Shown piece after piece: positions 1-12,615 of a stretch of DNA of 64,000 bases (the stretch's first letter is position 1; each line of letters starts with the position of its first letter). The DNA is from Chromera velia (Eukaryota; Sar; Chromeraceae): assembly GCA_018398765.1 (NCBI GenBank), contig JAHBMJ010005718.1:1-64000 (forward strand), given 5' to 3'. A program made the position numbers and the translations under genes. A model generated the notes under the pieces. That model ran no database searches. It was given only the letters and a program-made list of their open reading frames with translations, and was not told the origin of the DNA.

Positions 1-367
1 GGAGAGAGAGACTCTTTTGCGTTCCCCCGCACGCTTGTGTGAAGGAGATTGTGACGGAAAAGCAAAAGCATGCATCTGTTTGCGTATTTTGCAAACTGAC
101 AAAGGCATGACATATGTGCTCATACGTTGATACTCAAACAAAGAAGAGAGTTAAAGAATATCTAGGCGGCAGCAGTGACTGCGTTACAGAGAGAAAGAAA
201 GCACTGCTGACTTAGAGGCAAATGTTGTTGATCTCTCTGAGACTGACTTCTCCGAACTTCTTTTCATCTATTTGAAATTGCGACGTTCCACGAGCAATAC
301 ATTTGAAGTTTTGAGGAGACATCATCAATCCCAGGGACCGGAAGTGACCCGCTAAGCCTTCGATCTT

Positions 368-713
368 TTATACAAAAAGCTCCTTTGTGCACTTTCTGTT
401 CTGCAGAGGTCTGTCTCTCAGTTGCACAGGGCCGGAGGATTTCTGAAGCAAGGGAGATGCATGGGGAGAAAGGGGGGGGGGGGAAAGAGACATAGAGGAA
501 GGAGGAGATGGAGAAAAAACAAACAAACTGTAATGGGAGGGAACTCTGGGGAAGGAGAAGCAATGAGGACTGGGAGTATGTGCTCGCACTTGTGCCTTGC
601 GGTGCCTTGGCTTTTTGTGCCTCTGTTGCTTTTTGCTCTTCCGCCTCTTGAAGGGCCGCTTGACCTCTCCCATCAGGCCCTCATCAATGACAAAGACAGA
701 GGGTCTCCCCGGA
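368..713 (-). CDS. possible small basic protein, last two exons
   Basis: Two candidate coding exons are seen on the minus strand: 590-713 and 368-442. The first follows an acceptor ending in TTCGTGCAG and ends at a GTGCGAGC donor. The second follows a pyrimidine-rich acceptor ending CTTGCTTCAG and closes with TAA. Joined in phase, they give a very lysine- and arginine-rich segment (KRPFKRRKSKKQQRHKK is visible) followed by about 24 residues. An ATG at 673-671 could start a 52-residue protein, or the exon could be the end of a longer gene. I recognise no family. The basic run would suit a nuclear or nucleolar or RNA-binding tail, but that is inference. The splice sites and open frame are the only support. 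Confidence 0.28.
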
Positions 714-1025
714 CTGCACGAATGCCAGGAGGAGGTGAGAGGAAGGAAATTTAAAGGCCACAGTGAAAGGTTGATAGGGGTTGACTTTCACTTTTAATAT
801 ATTACTTTTAATGAATTTTAGAGTACTACTATATGGATCTAGTTTTTTTTTTTGTACAATTTTTCATATAAACGTATTAAAAACTAGTACATAAAAATGA
901 GTTTTTAAAGATGGGATCACTTTGTATAATTACACTCAATCATTTTCTTCTTTAATCCAATATATTCAAAGTTCCAATTACAAGTGATTTAATACGTCTG
1001 ATATATGACTTCGCATCATTATCGC

Positions 1026-1058
<33 letters not shown>

Positions 1059-1950
1059 CTTTTTTATTTTTCGATTTGTAAAGAATTAAAATAGAATTAA
1101 AACTAGGATTGAACCGAATGCGTGTAACATCATTATAAAATTAAAATTAGGATTTATGTCCGTAAGATTGGCCTCCCACCTCAATACCAAGCGTCCGATG
1201 TACAACTTTTAAGGAAGACGTCTTAATTATATGTATTACAATAAACTTGTTTCATATCTTTAAAACTTTTAGAGATTTTATGGTCCAAGTTGTGGATAAC
1301 TTTTCGACTCAAAGTTTCGAGAAAGTTCAAAACAATTCTTTAAGAAACCTTCATTTTGTGTTTGATTCTTTTTTAGACCACCAAAATTTTTTTGGGGGGG
1401 ATCGAATCCAATTCTCCAAAAGTGTATTTCTAGCTTGCCTAAGTGGTGGCTCACCGGCTTTTACCACCTCAATTCAATTCAATTCATTCATTTATTTATT
1501 CACATATACCTATAAATATACACAAGGTTCCTCACATCGTTTGGGGTATAACCCAGGGTAGGACGGTTTGTCCCTCCGTTAGAGTGTTTCTGCTTCAAAG
1601 TTCTCGGCCTGTCAGACCCTTCTTTTCCCGGAAGTTTTCCGTATGTGCACCTGGTTGTGTTTGTCCGAACAATTGTCTTTGATTTTCTTAGGCAGTTTGG
1701 CTGTTCAATTGCATAGCGGTGTGTGTGCGTGCGAACCCTGTTACACAAGGTGCATGTGTGATTTGAGTGCTCTGGAGACGAACCGGCCATCCTTCTGTCA
1801 TTGAGATTGTCCACCTCCATGATACACTTTTCAGTGTCCGAATTGTCAACTCGCTAATAATTTTCAATGAATGAAGACCCAACCCCTCACAAACAGGTAT
1901 CTTAGGGTCACCGCATTGCGTTGTGTATGCATGCATGTTTTTGCGTTCAT
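714..1950. other. AT-rich intergenic stretch with (TA)n and dispersed repeat
   Basis: No supportable coding exon is seen. A (TA)n run lies at about 1027-1059. About 1138-1235 is a copy of a repeat that recurs at 61.57-61.68 kb. The rest is AT-rich with homopolymer runs. Confidence 0.6.
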
Positions 1951-2546
1951 TCAGGCCTGATCGTCATCGTCTTCGTCTTCCAGTCGAACTTTTCGTTTTT
2001 TCTTCTTTTTGGCCTCTTGTTTCTTTAAAATCTCCATATCCTCTTTCTCCCTCGACTTTGCCCAGTCTGCTGCCAGGCCACAGGCACACCAGGTGAAGAC
2101 GATGATCATGATCACAAGGACAACCCACCAGATAATTATCTGGGCTGCATGCAGAGAACAGAAAATGCATCGGAAACATAATACAGACATTGGAGACATG
2201 CAGATCACAGTGCAATGCGTAGATATTCATTCGAATTGCGCCCGACACGATCCAATGAATGACATGCGCGTGTGCACGTATGCAGGAGCCATGAAGACTT
2301 GCATGGAAGTATATATGCGGTTCTCGGTTTTACGCATGCATGAAAGCGCCGAAATAGAAGACAGACATATGAGACCCAACGCGGTATGTGGACGACATGG
2401 GCACCAGCCTGAAGAGGAAGATCAAGAAAAGGTGCCAGCGGAAGTGTGGCTGACTCTTTCCTATCGCTCCAGCCAAGTTTGCGATTCCTTGCAACTTCCG
2501 AGACACGCCTTCAGTCTCTGGGGTCATTTCACGCAGCAACGAGATC
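1951..2546 (-). CDS. 3' end of an unknown membrane protein gene
   Basis: The exon at 1951-2144 follows a good acceptor (TTCTCTGCATGCAG). It encodes a strongly hydrophobic segment of about 20 residues (IIIWWVVLVIMIIVF), then a cytosol-like tail rich in Lys and ending in a run of Asp and Glu. An upstream exon is likely near 2400-2546. It would follow an AAAG acceptor and encode an amphipathic stretch plus a second hydrophobic patch, but I could not place its donor convincingly. The gene's 5' part is not identified. A C-terminal membrane anchor with a basic-acidic tail is compatible with an ER or Golgi protein; no family is recognised. Confidence 0.35.
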
Positions 2547-2639
2547 CTTTGTAGAGGTGCACCTCAAGCGATGCAGACGACCCTGTTGGTTTGCTTGGAG
2601 CTAGGGTGTCCTGAAGAGTGAGCTATGACTACACGTGAG

Positions 2640-3402
2640 GGACACGCAGTCGTGAAAAAGGTCTCTCGTGTTCACCGCACATTTGATACTCGATGTGTCG
2701 CATCACTCCTGCAGGGTAACTGGATGTTCTGCGGCTGCATCGAGGCAGCCCGACTTTACTTGCGTGTGCCGCTCTACCTATGTGCGCACGGAGGAGCGTA
2801 TGCAGCGCACTGGTTAGATCTGACTGCCGTTCGAAGTGTGTATGTATATACATCAGAACATCTCAATTGATTGTTCATGGGCAAATGTGCATGCGCATTG
2901 ATCGAGAGAGAGAGAAAAAGAGAACAAGGGTAATCCCCCTTTTTTTTTATTAAAAAAAGGGTGATGCATGCATGCATGCAACATGCAGATGATCGACGCA
3001 CGCGCGTCAGGGATAGTCGGCCCGCACTTTGCGGCATCATTGCCGGGGCACAATGCATGATGCCCCCTCATCAACAAACGACAGCACTGCGAGAATAGCA
3101 GAGTTTGACAGACACCTCAACCGGAACTCCAGCATACACACTCCAGCTCGCATCACGTGGAAGTTCACAGAGAGTCGCGTGGTGTCGAATTGTCTGTGGC
3201 CCTTCGGAAAGAGGAGAGCGGAGTGTTTCCCTTCTCTTCATTTCCCGTCTCCTCCCAATTCACCTTGATTACTGTTTGATTGAGGACGATTAGGCTCACC
3301 CAGAGGTGGCCGCAGCGTCTCGAAGCCACTGAGAGTAATCCTATTCTCTGATCGAAAGGGTAGACGTCCACTCCAACCCTTATCCTCAGATTTTTCTTCA
3401 CC
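2640..3402. other. intergenic, no gene seen
   Basis: This stretch upstream of the ubiquitin-like gene contains CA/TG-rich patches and a perfect short inverted repeat (a T-run then an A-run with CCC/GGG ends) at about 2936-2961. ORFs here are short and lack domain or splice support. Confidence 0.4.
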
Positions 3403-4665
3403 ATGAAAGGCGTCTCCTCGTTTAGTCGTTTTTTTCTTTTCTTCAGTCTCTGTCTCGTCCGCAAGACCGGGGGTGTGCCAAGCACGCGAAAGAAATTCAT
3501 GGTGACCACTGGCTTTGGAAACCATTTTCTTGACATATGTAAGCAGATCACTGTAGAAGTTAATGAGCGATCGAAGGTGAAAGATCTCAAAGCAGCAATA
3601 GAGGCCGAGTTTCCTGGCAACCCGCCTGCCGAGCTGCAACACGTGACTTTGGGGATGCGGTCACTAGATGACGACGAGCAGTCACTTCTGGAGTTGGTGA
3701 AGGACAGAGAGTTTATGGCAGAGGGAGACAGCTGGGGGGACGACCTTGACCTGAGTGCAGGGGCAGAGGTGCCCCTTGTGTTGGACATCCCCCCCCCAGC
3801 GTGTGGCACGACGCACGCAACCGCCACATCGCCGGCGGCTTTGGCAAAGTTGAAGAGAGAGGGGAGGATTGAGGCCTTGGCAGCGTGCCTGTCATCGTTG
3901 CAACAGCTGGCTGTGTTTGCAGACAAGCTCATGACTCATTCACAGATTCCGACCCGAAGGAATGAGGAAGACTTGGTGTGTCACAGGTTAGGTTTGCAGA
4001 TTGAGTCTTTTCAGAGTTTGATTCGGTCTAAGAGGGAGGAGGTCCGTCGGCATCTGAGGGCACTAGAGGAAGCCGAACAGCTTCTTGCACCCCCACACCA
4101 CGAGACAGAGCCTCATCGCATCAAAGAGAAACTCGCACTCCGACGCCCACGTACAGTATCTGGTCGATTGGTGCGTTTTCTGAATGAAAATTTGAATATC
4201 GACTGGGAGGCCTCTCTGAAGGTTTCCGTCGCCTGTCTCTGCATGTCCTACTTCGGGCCCGATCACTTGCCTGCAACCACGCGTCGATTGTTCCTTCTCG
4301 CAGCTCCCGGTGTTTTCGTTGTCCAATCGCGCCCCTTTCGGATTTTACAGAAGCTCCTCTGGCACATCATTCCCGTGACACCTCTGTGGAATGCATTCGG
4401 GGTCCTCTCTGTTCTCCCTGCCCCACAGCAAGAGCTGCTGATGCGGGACCAGAGGGCTTTTGAGGAGGATTTCACGCGACTGCGAGGGTCGCACAGAGCA
4501 GAGATACCAGTGGGGGTGAGCGAGGAGGGGTTGTGGGATGAGGACGAAGAGGACGATGACGATGATGATGAAGATGGAGGAGAAGGGGACGAGGAAGAGG
4601 ATGAGGGGGGGGAATTTGGGGATGACGGAGGGATGTCCTTCTCCGAGGGTGGAGAAGACAGTTGA
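3403..4665 (+). CDS. ubiquitin-like-domain protein with acidic C-terminus
   Basis: An uninterrupted ORF of 420 codons. Residues about 33-95 look like a ubiquitin fold: ITVEVNERSKVKDLKAAI matches the second strand and first helix, and VTLGMRSLDDDEQSLLEL matches the later strands. The N-terminus (residues 1-24, FFLFFSLCL) is hydrophobic and may be a signal or anchor. Moderately hydrophobic segments lie at about 265-345. The last 55 residues are almost all Asp, Glu and Gly. The ATG at 3403 sits in a CACC ATG context; an internal ATG at 3499 would start just before the ubiquitin-like part. A UBL followed by membrane-prone segments recalls HERP/TMUB-type ER quality-control proteins, but similarity outside the UBL is not evident. 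It has no introns, unlike most genes here. Confidence 0.7.
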   Translation: MKGVSSFSRFFLFFSLCLVRKTGGVPSTRKKFMVTTGFGNHFLDICKQITVEVNERSKVKDLKAAIEAEFPGNPPAELQHVTLGMRSLDDDEQSLLELVKDREFMAEGDSWGDDLDLSAGAEVPLVLDIPPPACGTTHATATSPAALAKLKREGRIEALAACLSSLQQLAVFADKLMTHSQIPTRRNEEDLVCHRLGLQIESFQSLIRSKREEVRRHLRALEEAEQLLAPPHHETEPHRIKEKLALRRPRTVSGRLVRFLNENLNIDWEASLKVSVACLCMSYFGPDHLPATTRRLFLLAAPGVFVVQSRPFRILQKLLWHIIPVTPLWNAFGVLSVLPAPQQELLMRDQRAFEEDFTRLRGSHRAEIPVGVSEEGLWDEDEEDDDDDDEDGGEGDEEEDEGGEFGDDGGMSFSEGGEDS

Positions 4666-6370
4666 AAGAAATAAACAAGCATATATAATTAAACGTACTC
4701 TGAACTAGACTCTGAATCTAGCAGATTCTAGCTCTGAATGAACGAGTCAATAAACGAATGAATCGGAACAGTTCAGAAAGCTATTCTAGTGTTCTCTTCT
4801 CCGATTGTTTGTATACTAGAAATTAACTTTGATTTAATATCCTATGACTAAACAGCGCTCCGAGTTACGTTTTATTATATCTAAATTTTTGATTGATCAA
4901 TTTGTTTAGGCATAAATTCCACGGTCTATAGACGCTGCATGCACATGCATGCATAGAAAAAAAAATGAGCATATCATTTTTTTTCTTTTTAATATTTCAA
5001 ATGCTCTTAAAAGGAAAAAAAAAAAATAAAATCACAGGAGTCACAGGACTTCTGCCTCCTCACGTTTCAGGATGCCGGTATGATGCCGATGCTCTTACAT
5101 GAGTGTATCTGTAGGAGTGTATGGTGAAGAAGTAATGGGTGTTTGAATTTTTAGAATAAAAAAAAATTAGCCTAATACTCCGTTAGATTCTTAGGCTTAT
5201 AGCCATAATTCTATAAAACTAGCCATAAAATCCTGCAAAATCTCTAGTATTCTATGTTTTGGACTAGGCATGTCAATAATGTCATTGATCACTTTATCTC
5301 CAAGCCTAGCTCCAAGCCCAGGTTGCGCATGAACTGTATGCGGGATGCCTAGCTGCATGCATGAGTTACAGTTTGTCTCTAGTTTCGGAGATTCTAGGCT
5401 AAACCGCCATTAAGTAAGTAAAGTAAAATCATGGCTTAAAATCTAGCTTAAAATCCCATAAAATCCTAGCTAACTGCAGGGTAGAGCTTAATTCAAGTAT
5501 CGATCAGCTTAGCTAACACTAACCTTTTTCTTAAAGCATGCATCAACTTTAATTTCTATGAATTTCTAATAAGAATTAGACTTTATAAACCATCAGCGCC
5601 AGTTACTACTGGCAGTTAGACCATATGCCGATGGGCCGGCGATGGCGAAGCCACATGACGATGGTGATACAGCACTGCAATGACTATCATGATAGTGCAA
5701 CAACGGTTCGAACAGCCTCTATGTTAACACTGTTTGAAAGCGACAAAGACCCCAATGACTTGCTCTCTAGCTTGCGCTCGCTCGACGCACAACCTGTCTA
5801 ACCCTATTCTCTACACCCTAAGTTTTTTATGATCGATAGTGGAACGGCCCGAAGCCGAGTCCTAAGCAAAGAAGGCATCCCGATAAGCCGCCTCACTCCC
5901 ATCTCCATCCACCTGCTCGCAATCGGAAATTCATGGAGAAAAACTAATCCTTTATGTACCGTCACCAAGAATCCAAAGCACCCATCAGACCGTGCTTTCA
6001 TGTGTATGCAGACTGTGGCATGTGGCATGTGGCTACTCAACGAGGGCCCCTCTTCGCATGAATGAAATTGGAGCAAGTCCCTTACTGAGTCTTTTTGACA
6101 CTGAGTGCTCTTTTGGGGGGTCCGAGTTCAGCCAGAAGGCATCAGAGGAGCTGATCTCTTCCATCCATCAGTGTACGCACTCATTCACTCACTCCCTCAG
6201 GCAGTAAGGCAGGCGGGCAGACAGGCACGCAGGGAAGGGAGAAACGCACAGGCAAATTCCTCCATGGTTAAACGCACTGGCATTCTTCGGAGTCAAAAGG
6301 CGTCCATGCAACTACACCTCTGCACGCAGTTCTTTGAGTGTAGGCACGTCTTTCTGTCTTTGCCCCCCAC
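4666..6370. other. AT-rich intergenic region
   Basis: Mostly AT-rich, with many AAATCCTAGC-like short repeats at 5150-5560. A short ORF at 5829-6065 begins MIDSGTARSRVLSKEG, which resembles a retropepsin D-S-G motif but lacks the rest of the domain; it may be a transposon scrap. Nothing else is supportable. Confidence 0.45.
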
Positions 6371-8431
6371 TCACTCACTCACCGTTCGAATTGCGCCATT
6401 GTGCCATCCCTCTGCGTCCCCCACCTTCCCGGTGGCGAGCTTCCCCACGAGGTCGCTGATGATCTCGGGAGGCCCCAGGACGCCACACGGGTTCACGAAC
6501 TTGGCGAGCTCCTGAGAGAATGAAGAAGAATTTTATTGATTGATCGTGCAATGTCGTTTCTTTCAATTGGTTGCTCAATTATCACTCTGGATGGCCAGAA
6601 GACAATATGGTGTCCGGCAAGAAGGGAGAGGGGGGGCGAAGGATCATGCCGCCTTGCTTTAGTCGGCAGAGAGACAGACACCTAAAGACACCAAACAGCC
6701 ACACGCACAACGAGCAAACGCGTTGAAAAGGTTGAAAGCGAGGAAGCAGAATCAACTTTCACTTCGTCGACCGATTCAGTGAGTGATCGCTTGACTGACT
6801 GACCTACCTACCTCTGCCGGCTTTCCTACATTCTTGGCAATTCCCAGGAACATCTCCGTTGCAAAGGCATAGGGAGCAATTCCGACCACCCGGATTCGAG
6901 TCTGCATATACACTTGAGGGAGGAGCACGGCGTTCGATCGATCATCCACCAGAAGGAAGGCATGCAGAAGAAACGAAAGAAGGGGCCGGCAATTGAGAGG
7001 AAAACGGACGAGACAATAGAGACTCGCTGAAGCCCTGCCTCTTCGAAAACAAACCAGCTTGGTGCGTATGCTGTTCTTTCTGCTTGCTTTGTATGGGAGA
7101 TGGATGAAGACAGAGAGACTTCAGACAGGAAGAGAAGGAAGAAGAAAAGAGAGTTTGTAGGAAAAGAAAAAGGGGCAAGCTTATGAACATGAAGCCGAAA
7201 AGACACGTACTGCTCCACATGCCAACATCGCACTGAGTCCACAACGTACCGGTTTACCCTCCTCCGCCAGTTTCTTATTCTCTTCTCCAGCCACTCCCGA
7301 GAAGTTCCACGTGAGAGCATTGACAGATGACTTGCTGAAGTCGTAAGGACACAGACTTCTTCCCGACCGTGCCTGGACGGCCTCCATTCCAGCAACAGAG
7401 GTGAAATTGATGATCAGCATCTGGGAAGCAGCCGATAAACCTCCCTCCCCCCGCAGCCTCTTCTGGAAGTGCTTGTACGCTTCCTGTGAGCAGAGGAGGA
7501 CAGAGAGCACGTTGACCTCGAAGGATCTTTGCATTTCCTCTAAAGAGACTGTCAGGCAACTTGCTTGGAGCGCAACCGCCGCATTGTTCACCTGCAACCG
7601 AAAAAAAGAATTGGACTTTTATACATCCTGGGCAGGCATACAATTGCTCTTCAGGCACCCAATCTGATTCTAGCTGCCGCATGGTACACCTTCAAAAGAA
7701 GATTTCCATCAGAGGTGAGGGAAAAGAAACAAACGATTGATCAAAGAACAAAAGGCGAAGGAAGTTAGAAAAAAATACAGTGAGCAACCGGTCCCCCGTA
7801 AGAAGAGGGAAAAAGAGAGAAAGGATGGAAAGGGTGAGCCGTAGAGAGGGGCGAAATAACGATGTCACTGAATCCATATGTGATCATGAAACAAATCATG
7901 CTCCGTCTGTTTGAGATTTGGCGCGCACGAAAAGAACGAAAAGTAGAGAAAGGAAACAGAAAAGGAAATAAGCGGAAGAGAAGAGAAAGAAAATGACCAA
8001 AAGGAAGGAAAGGAAGAACAGACCGCGATGGTTGCCGGCCCAAACTCCTTTTCCGTGAAAGCGTACAAGTCTTTAATGCTCTGCGCGTTCTGCACGTCAA
8101 CCGCCATGCATGCAGCCCTTCCGCCTGCTGTCACGATGGAGTCTTTGTGCTTCTGGATATCCGCTTCGGTGCGGGCTGCCAGAACGACCGCAGCGCCCTG
8201 CTTTGCGAGCTGCACACACAGAGGAGACAGGATAAGAAAAAAGGAGACGGCACATTGGCTAGACTTCTCTCAAAGTTGCTCACCTCCTTTGCAATCAGCT
8301 CGCCAAACCCCCTCGAAGCTCCTGCATACAAGTTTCCAGAAATATAAATCTCTCTGTAAGACAGTGAAGAAAAGCCATGGGCTTTGGGTCGGTCGCTTAC
8401 CCGTTACAACGGCAACGTGGGCGGTTAGCAT
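6371..8431 (-). CDS. short-chain dehydrogenase/reductase (SDR)
   Basis: Six exons read on the minus strand: 8401-8431, 8284-8321, 8024-8209, 7250-7591, 6812-6901, and 6511 down to 6383 (donor) or 6371 (stop). All junctions are GT-AG and keep phase. The roughly 272-275-residue product has the Rossmann motif VVTGASRGFG near residue 8, a DV pair after strand 4, VNNAAVA at about 86, a serine at about 150 (NFTSVAG) and YDFSK (Tyr168, Lys172). This is the classical SDR catalytic set for NAD(P)H-dependent oxidoreduction; the substrate cannot be deduced. The sequence SRGFGELIAKELAKQGAAV fits the NADP-binding region. The last coding exon is followed by a textbook donor (GTGAGTGAGTGAG), so either a short final exon lies downstream or translation ends at the TGA inside that donor. 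The start ATG at 8431 lies 586 bp from the divergent SEC63 start. Confidence 0.85.
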
Positions 8432-9017
8432 CGCGCTGGCTGCAAGAGATCTCGCCGTCTCCCACCCTTGTTTCACTTTTTCCTTACTGCGATGTCTTCA
8501 AGTGCACAGAAGTGGAAAATGTTGGACGTGGGCATTCACAAGCACCTGCCCTTCACCAGACATTCCATCGCTCGCTTATATACTACGTACTAGCTTGCTT
8601 CGGTCTTTGAAAGACTTTGAGGAGACGGGGAAATTACCGGCCGTCCCGAAGTGCATGGTGCCATATGGTCCCAGACTGTCCTGCGGCCTCCCGGCCCGGC
8701 CCATGACCCCGCATATGCATATGGCTCTTTCGGTTTTCAAAGCACGCGGGACCGTGGTCACTTCGCTGATGCCGTGGCCCCCGCGGCAGTTTTGTGCGCT
8801 TTGCTCTCCCCTGTCGAGTTTTTCGGGGGGTTGGCATGCCGCAAGTGTTGTGGACCGATCGGCCGGTCGATGCCACACGAGACGCACCTCGTCCACCATA
8901 TGTTGTTGTTTCAAGAGCAGAAGGGTCCTGGCTTCTCCGTGACAGTCGTGCTTGTGATCAGATGACTAAGTGAAGTGTAGAAGCTGTCGCTGTGGTGCGC
9001 CCTGGTGTGTCGGCAGG
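8432..9017. promoter_or_regulatory. shared divergent promoter region, SDR / SEC63
   Basis: This 586-bp spacer separates two opposite start codons and must hold both 5' UTRs and both promoters. It is GC-richer than nearby spacers. No TATA box or named motif stands out. Confidence 0.45.
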
Positions 9018-11237
9018 ATGTCTCAGTTTCGTGACACGTTCACAAAGGATCAGAAGAAGGAGCCGTTGCTTGATTATGACGACTCCGCGGCTTTGTATTT
9101 CTTCGGGACGGTCCTTCTGTGCATCTTGCTGCCATGGACCTACTCCCTCATTATGGGGATTCTATTTCCCGTCAAGACCTTCTTGAAAGAGTATCCGGTA
9201 AAGTCATCAGGAGGGTCGGTGATCAAATACTGCAAGACCAGCTTTTCCCAAGACCGCATGTACAAGGCCAAGAACGAAAGCACACGATGGTCCAATCGTC
9301 TGACGGTCTCGATCCTTATTCAGATTGTAGTCGTCATACTGCTCTGGTACCTGGTTGCCCAGATTGCCATCTCTCTAGGCTCAGAGACCCAGATCTCACA
9401 GTTTGACCCCTTCGTCATTCTAGAGATCTCGTCTGGAGCCACAGACAGAGAGATAAAAAAAGCCTACCGCCATGCCTCCCTCAAATACCATCCCGACAAG
9501 AACCCCAACGACCCCCTGGCTGCCTCCAAATTCATGCTTATCTCCAAAGCCTATGCTGCTTTGACTGACGAGGTGGGTCGCCCTTTGCCTCATCGACTGA
9601 CTTTGATCTGCTCGTCTTGCCGTCTCCTTTTGCGCCCGCCACCCGCCCCAACCGATGGAGTGAATCACAACAGAGCCGCCATCCAATTTGTCCTGTCTGT
9701 GTATCGTTTCCTTCTCTTCTGCAGGTGGCGAAGAAGAACTACGAGATGTACGGAAACCCTGATGGCCCCTCTGCGATGAAAGTCGGGATCGGTCTCCCCA
9801 GATTTCTCGTGGAGGAGCAGTACCAACTCCTCATCCTCATCGTCTTCTTCGTCGTTCTTCTCTTCATCGTCCCTGTCATCTTCATCTGGCATTATCAGAA
9901 ACAAAAGAAATATGCAGGTAGGCTGTCTTCCACCTGTCCACTACACCTCTGGAGACTTCTCCTTTGCTCTACTCATCCCGTGTGTCTCTCACTCTTTCTT
10001 CTTCTCTTCCTGACCTGCAGGTCCTTTCCTTTTTTCGGACTTTCTTCTTGTGCCTGCCTTTGTCTGTGTCTGCCTTGCTTGATACAAGGAACAGTCTTTG
10101 TGCAGACCTTTCGCTTTCTTGCGATCTAAAATGACACTTGATAGACGTTGAAAGTCTAGGGTGGCAAAAAAGCTCCTCTGTTCTGTTGGTTGCATGGATG
10201 GATGCAGTGAACGGCCTTCAGGTGGAAACCCTCCACTTTCTGTCTTATTATGTCAACGAGGCGACCCGGTCAAAGAACGGTCCGGAGTTCCTCGCGGCAT
10301 CTGCGGAGAGCAGGGAATTGCAGATGAGGTCAGGCAGGGGATGGGATGGGATGGATTGCTCCCGCTTTGTTGCCGTGCTTGAAGAGATGCGCACATTGCT
10401 CTTTGGTGCAGGAAAAGATAGACCCATCTCCCACCCCGCCCCAATACATACAGAGACCTGGAGGATGGGCGTGTCTTTTTCTTTCTGTTGTCAGAGTGCG
10501 AGGTTCTTGAATATGCACAGCACGAGTTTCTTCTTGGAGCCATTTGAAGGCTTCAAGAAAGCAGGGGAGAAGAAAGGGAATAGTGGAGCACAGAGGGCAG
10601 AGACACGGATGGAGACGTGGCGGCCGCATGAGAAGAGATCCACAAAAGAGGGGGAGGGGGGACTGGAGGTTGAGGGGGATAACACACAAAGACTACAGTT
10701 GAAAGACAGGAAGGATGTTCTACATCCCGTACTTCCGGTCTTTTCCACTTCCTTTCTTCTTCCACGTTTCGCGTCTCTTCCCTGACAGCTTTCGTCCGTT
10801 TCTCTCTTTCCTTCCCCTCGCTTGTGCATGCACGCAGGCCGACTGACAATGCGGACATCAAGCACCTGATGGAGAACGTGACCGAGAAACAAAAGCGACA
10901 GTTCAGTGTACCGATCATTGTGAGGAACTACTTTTTGATCCTGGGCCACATGCAGAGGCTCCACGAATACATCACCACTGAGGGACTCCAGTCAGACCTC
11001 CAGACACTCCTCAAGGTTCGTACGTTCTTCTTCCCTCTGGCCTTCCCTCCCCTTCCAAGTTGCGTTGGACTGACGACATTCCTTCCTTCACCCTCTTCCC
11101 CTCCCTCCACTCATCATTCTGCTCCCTTTCCCTTTCTGGTGCTGCATGGCCCTTTGCCCTGCTTGCTTTCCGAGATGTCTTTGGGACAAGACTTCGTGCC
11201 GTGTGTGAGTGAGTGTGTGTGCTTTTGTTCTTGTTCG

Positions 11238-11270
<33 letters not shown>

Positions 11271-12531
11271 AGGTCGGTCTCCAAATCACGTACTCGATGA
11301 TTGAGATCGCGACGATCAGAGATTATACCCACACGGCCATCTCCATGCTGGAGTTCCGACGATGCCTCATTCAGGTCAGTCAGTTTGTCTGTGTGTCAGT
11401 CTGTCAAGGAACCAGCGAATCAGTCTGTCAAGGAACCAACGAATCAGTCTGTCAAGGAACCAACGAATCAGTCTGTCAAGGAACCAGCGAATCAGTCTGT
11501 CAAGGAACCAACGAATCAGTCTGTCAAGGAACCAACGAATCAGTCTGTCAAGGAACCAACGAATCAGTCTGTCAAGGAACCAACGAATCAGTCTGTCAAG
11601 GAACCTTGAGTCGAATCAGACGAGACACATGCTGGGCTTTTTTTGTGCAGACAGCTCGCACATTCGTGCAGAAAGCCCATGCCGTTCGTTCATTGACCGG
11701 TAAGGAAGAAGAAAGAGGAAGAGGGGCGCGCATAAGAGAATCCACGTGATGATGTACACAGAAATATACACCCTGATGTACCCGTTGATTGTTTTCATTT
11801 AGGACTTCCCACGCAGCCTCCCTCATTGATTGTTCTCATTTTCTCCCTGTCTTTTTGTCTGTCTGTTGTCTGTCCCGGCGCGCACCCTCTCTCTGTCTCT
11901 CAGGCTCTCGACGTGAAGAGTTCGCCCCTTCTCCAGGTCCCCCATTTCACAGAGGAGCACGTGAGACACTGCTCTCGGGGAAAGAATGCTGTGAGGGGTC
12001 TGGCTGAGTTCATCTCGCAGGCACCTGAGGAGAGGAAAGGTCTGATGGACATGGACGCCCAGCAGCTCGCAGACGTGCAGGCCTTCTGTGCCCACGTGAG
12101 CGATGTCGACATTATTCCCAAAATTGAGGTCAGTCAGTCAGTGGGTTGGGCGGGAGAGAAAAGGTTGTAGATCCAGGTCAGACTTCCCTCCCTAGAGATC
12201 GATGTCAGACTTCCCTCCCTAGAGGGAAGAGAAGAGAGGGGCTCTCTCGATAGATCTAGTCCCCGAAAGAACTCAGTGGGTGCATGAGGAGAGGGCGAGG
12301 GAGGAGCGCTCCGGAGCGTGCGAAGAGGAATCTGTTTGTAGGGCGGGGGGGGCTCTTTGGATGGATTCTGCGTGGTCACCCGTCTACGCCCATTGGTACT
12401 TGATCCCCTCATTCATTCTCTCTGTGTATGTCTCTTTTTGTCTGTCTGGCTGGATCGTTCTCTCTCTCTCTCTCTCTCTCTCTTTTCCGCCCGCAATCAT
12501 TTATTTCTGTTTTTCTCACTTGTGACTCTGA

Positions 12532-12615
<84 letters not shown>

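Noticed and set aside
3165-3932. 255-codon minus-strand ORF
   Set aside because: It lies antisense to the ubiquitin-like gene, has no domain, and the plus frame shows clear UBL features.
5829-6065. retropepsin-like DSG motif
   Set aside because: Only a short MIDSGTARS match; no second motif, no neighbouring RT or LTR.
11396-11606. CRISPR-like tandem array
   Set aside because: Repeats are contiguous with no unique spacers, and the host is eukaryotic; it is an intronic minisatellite.
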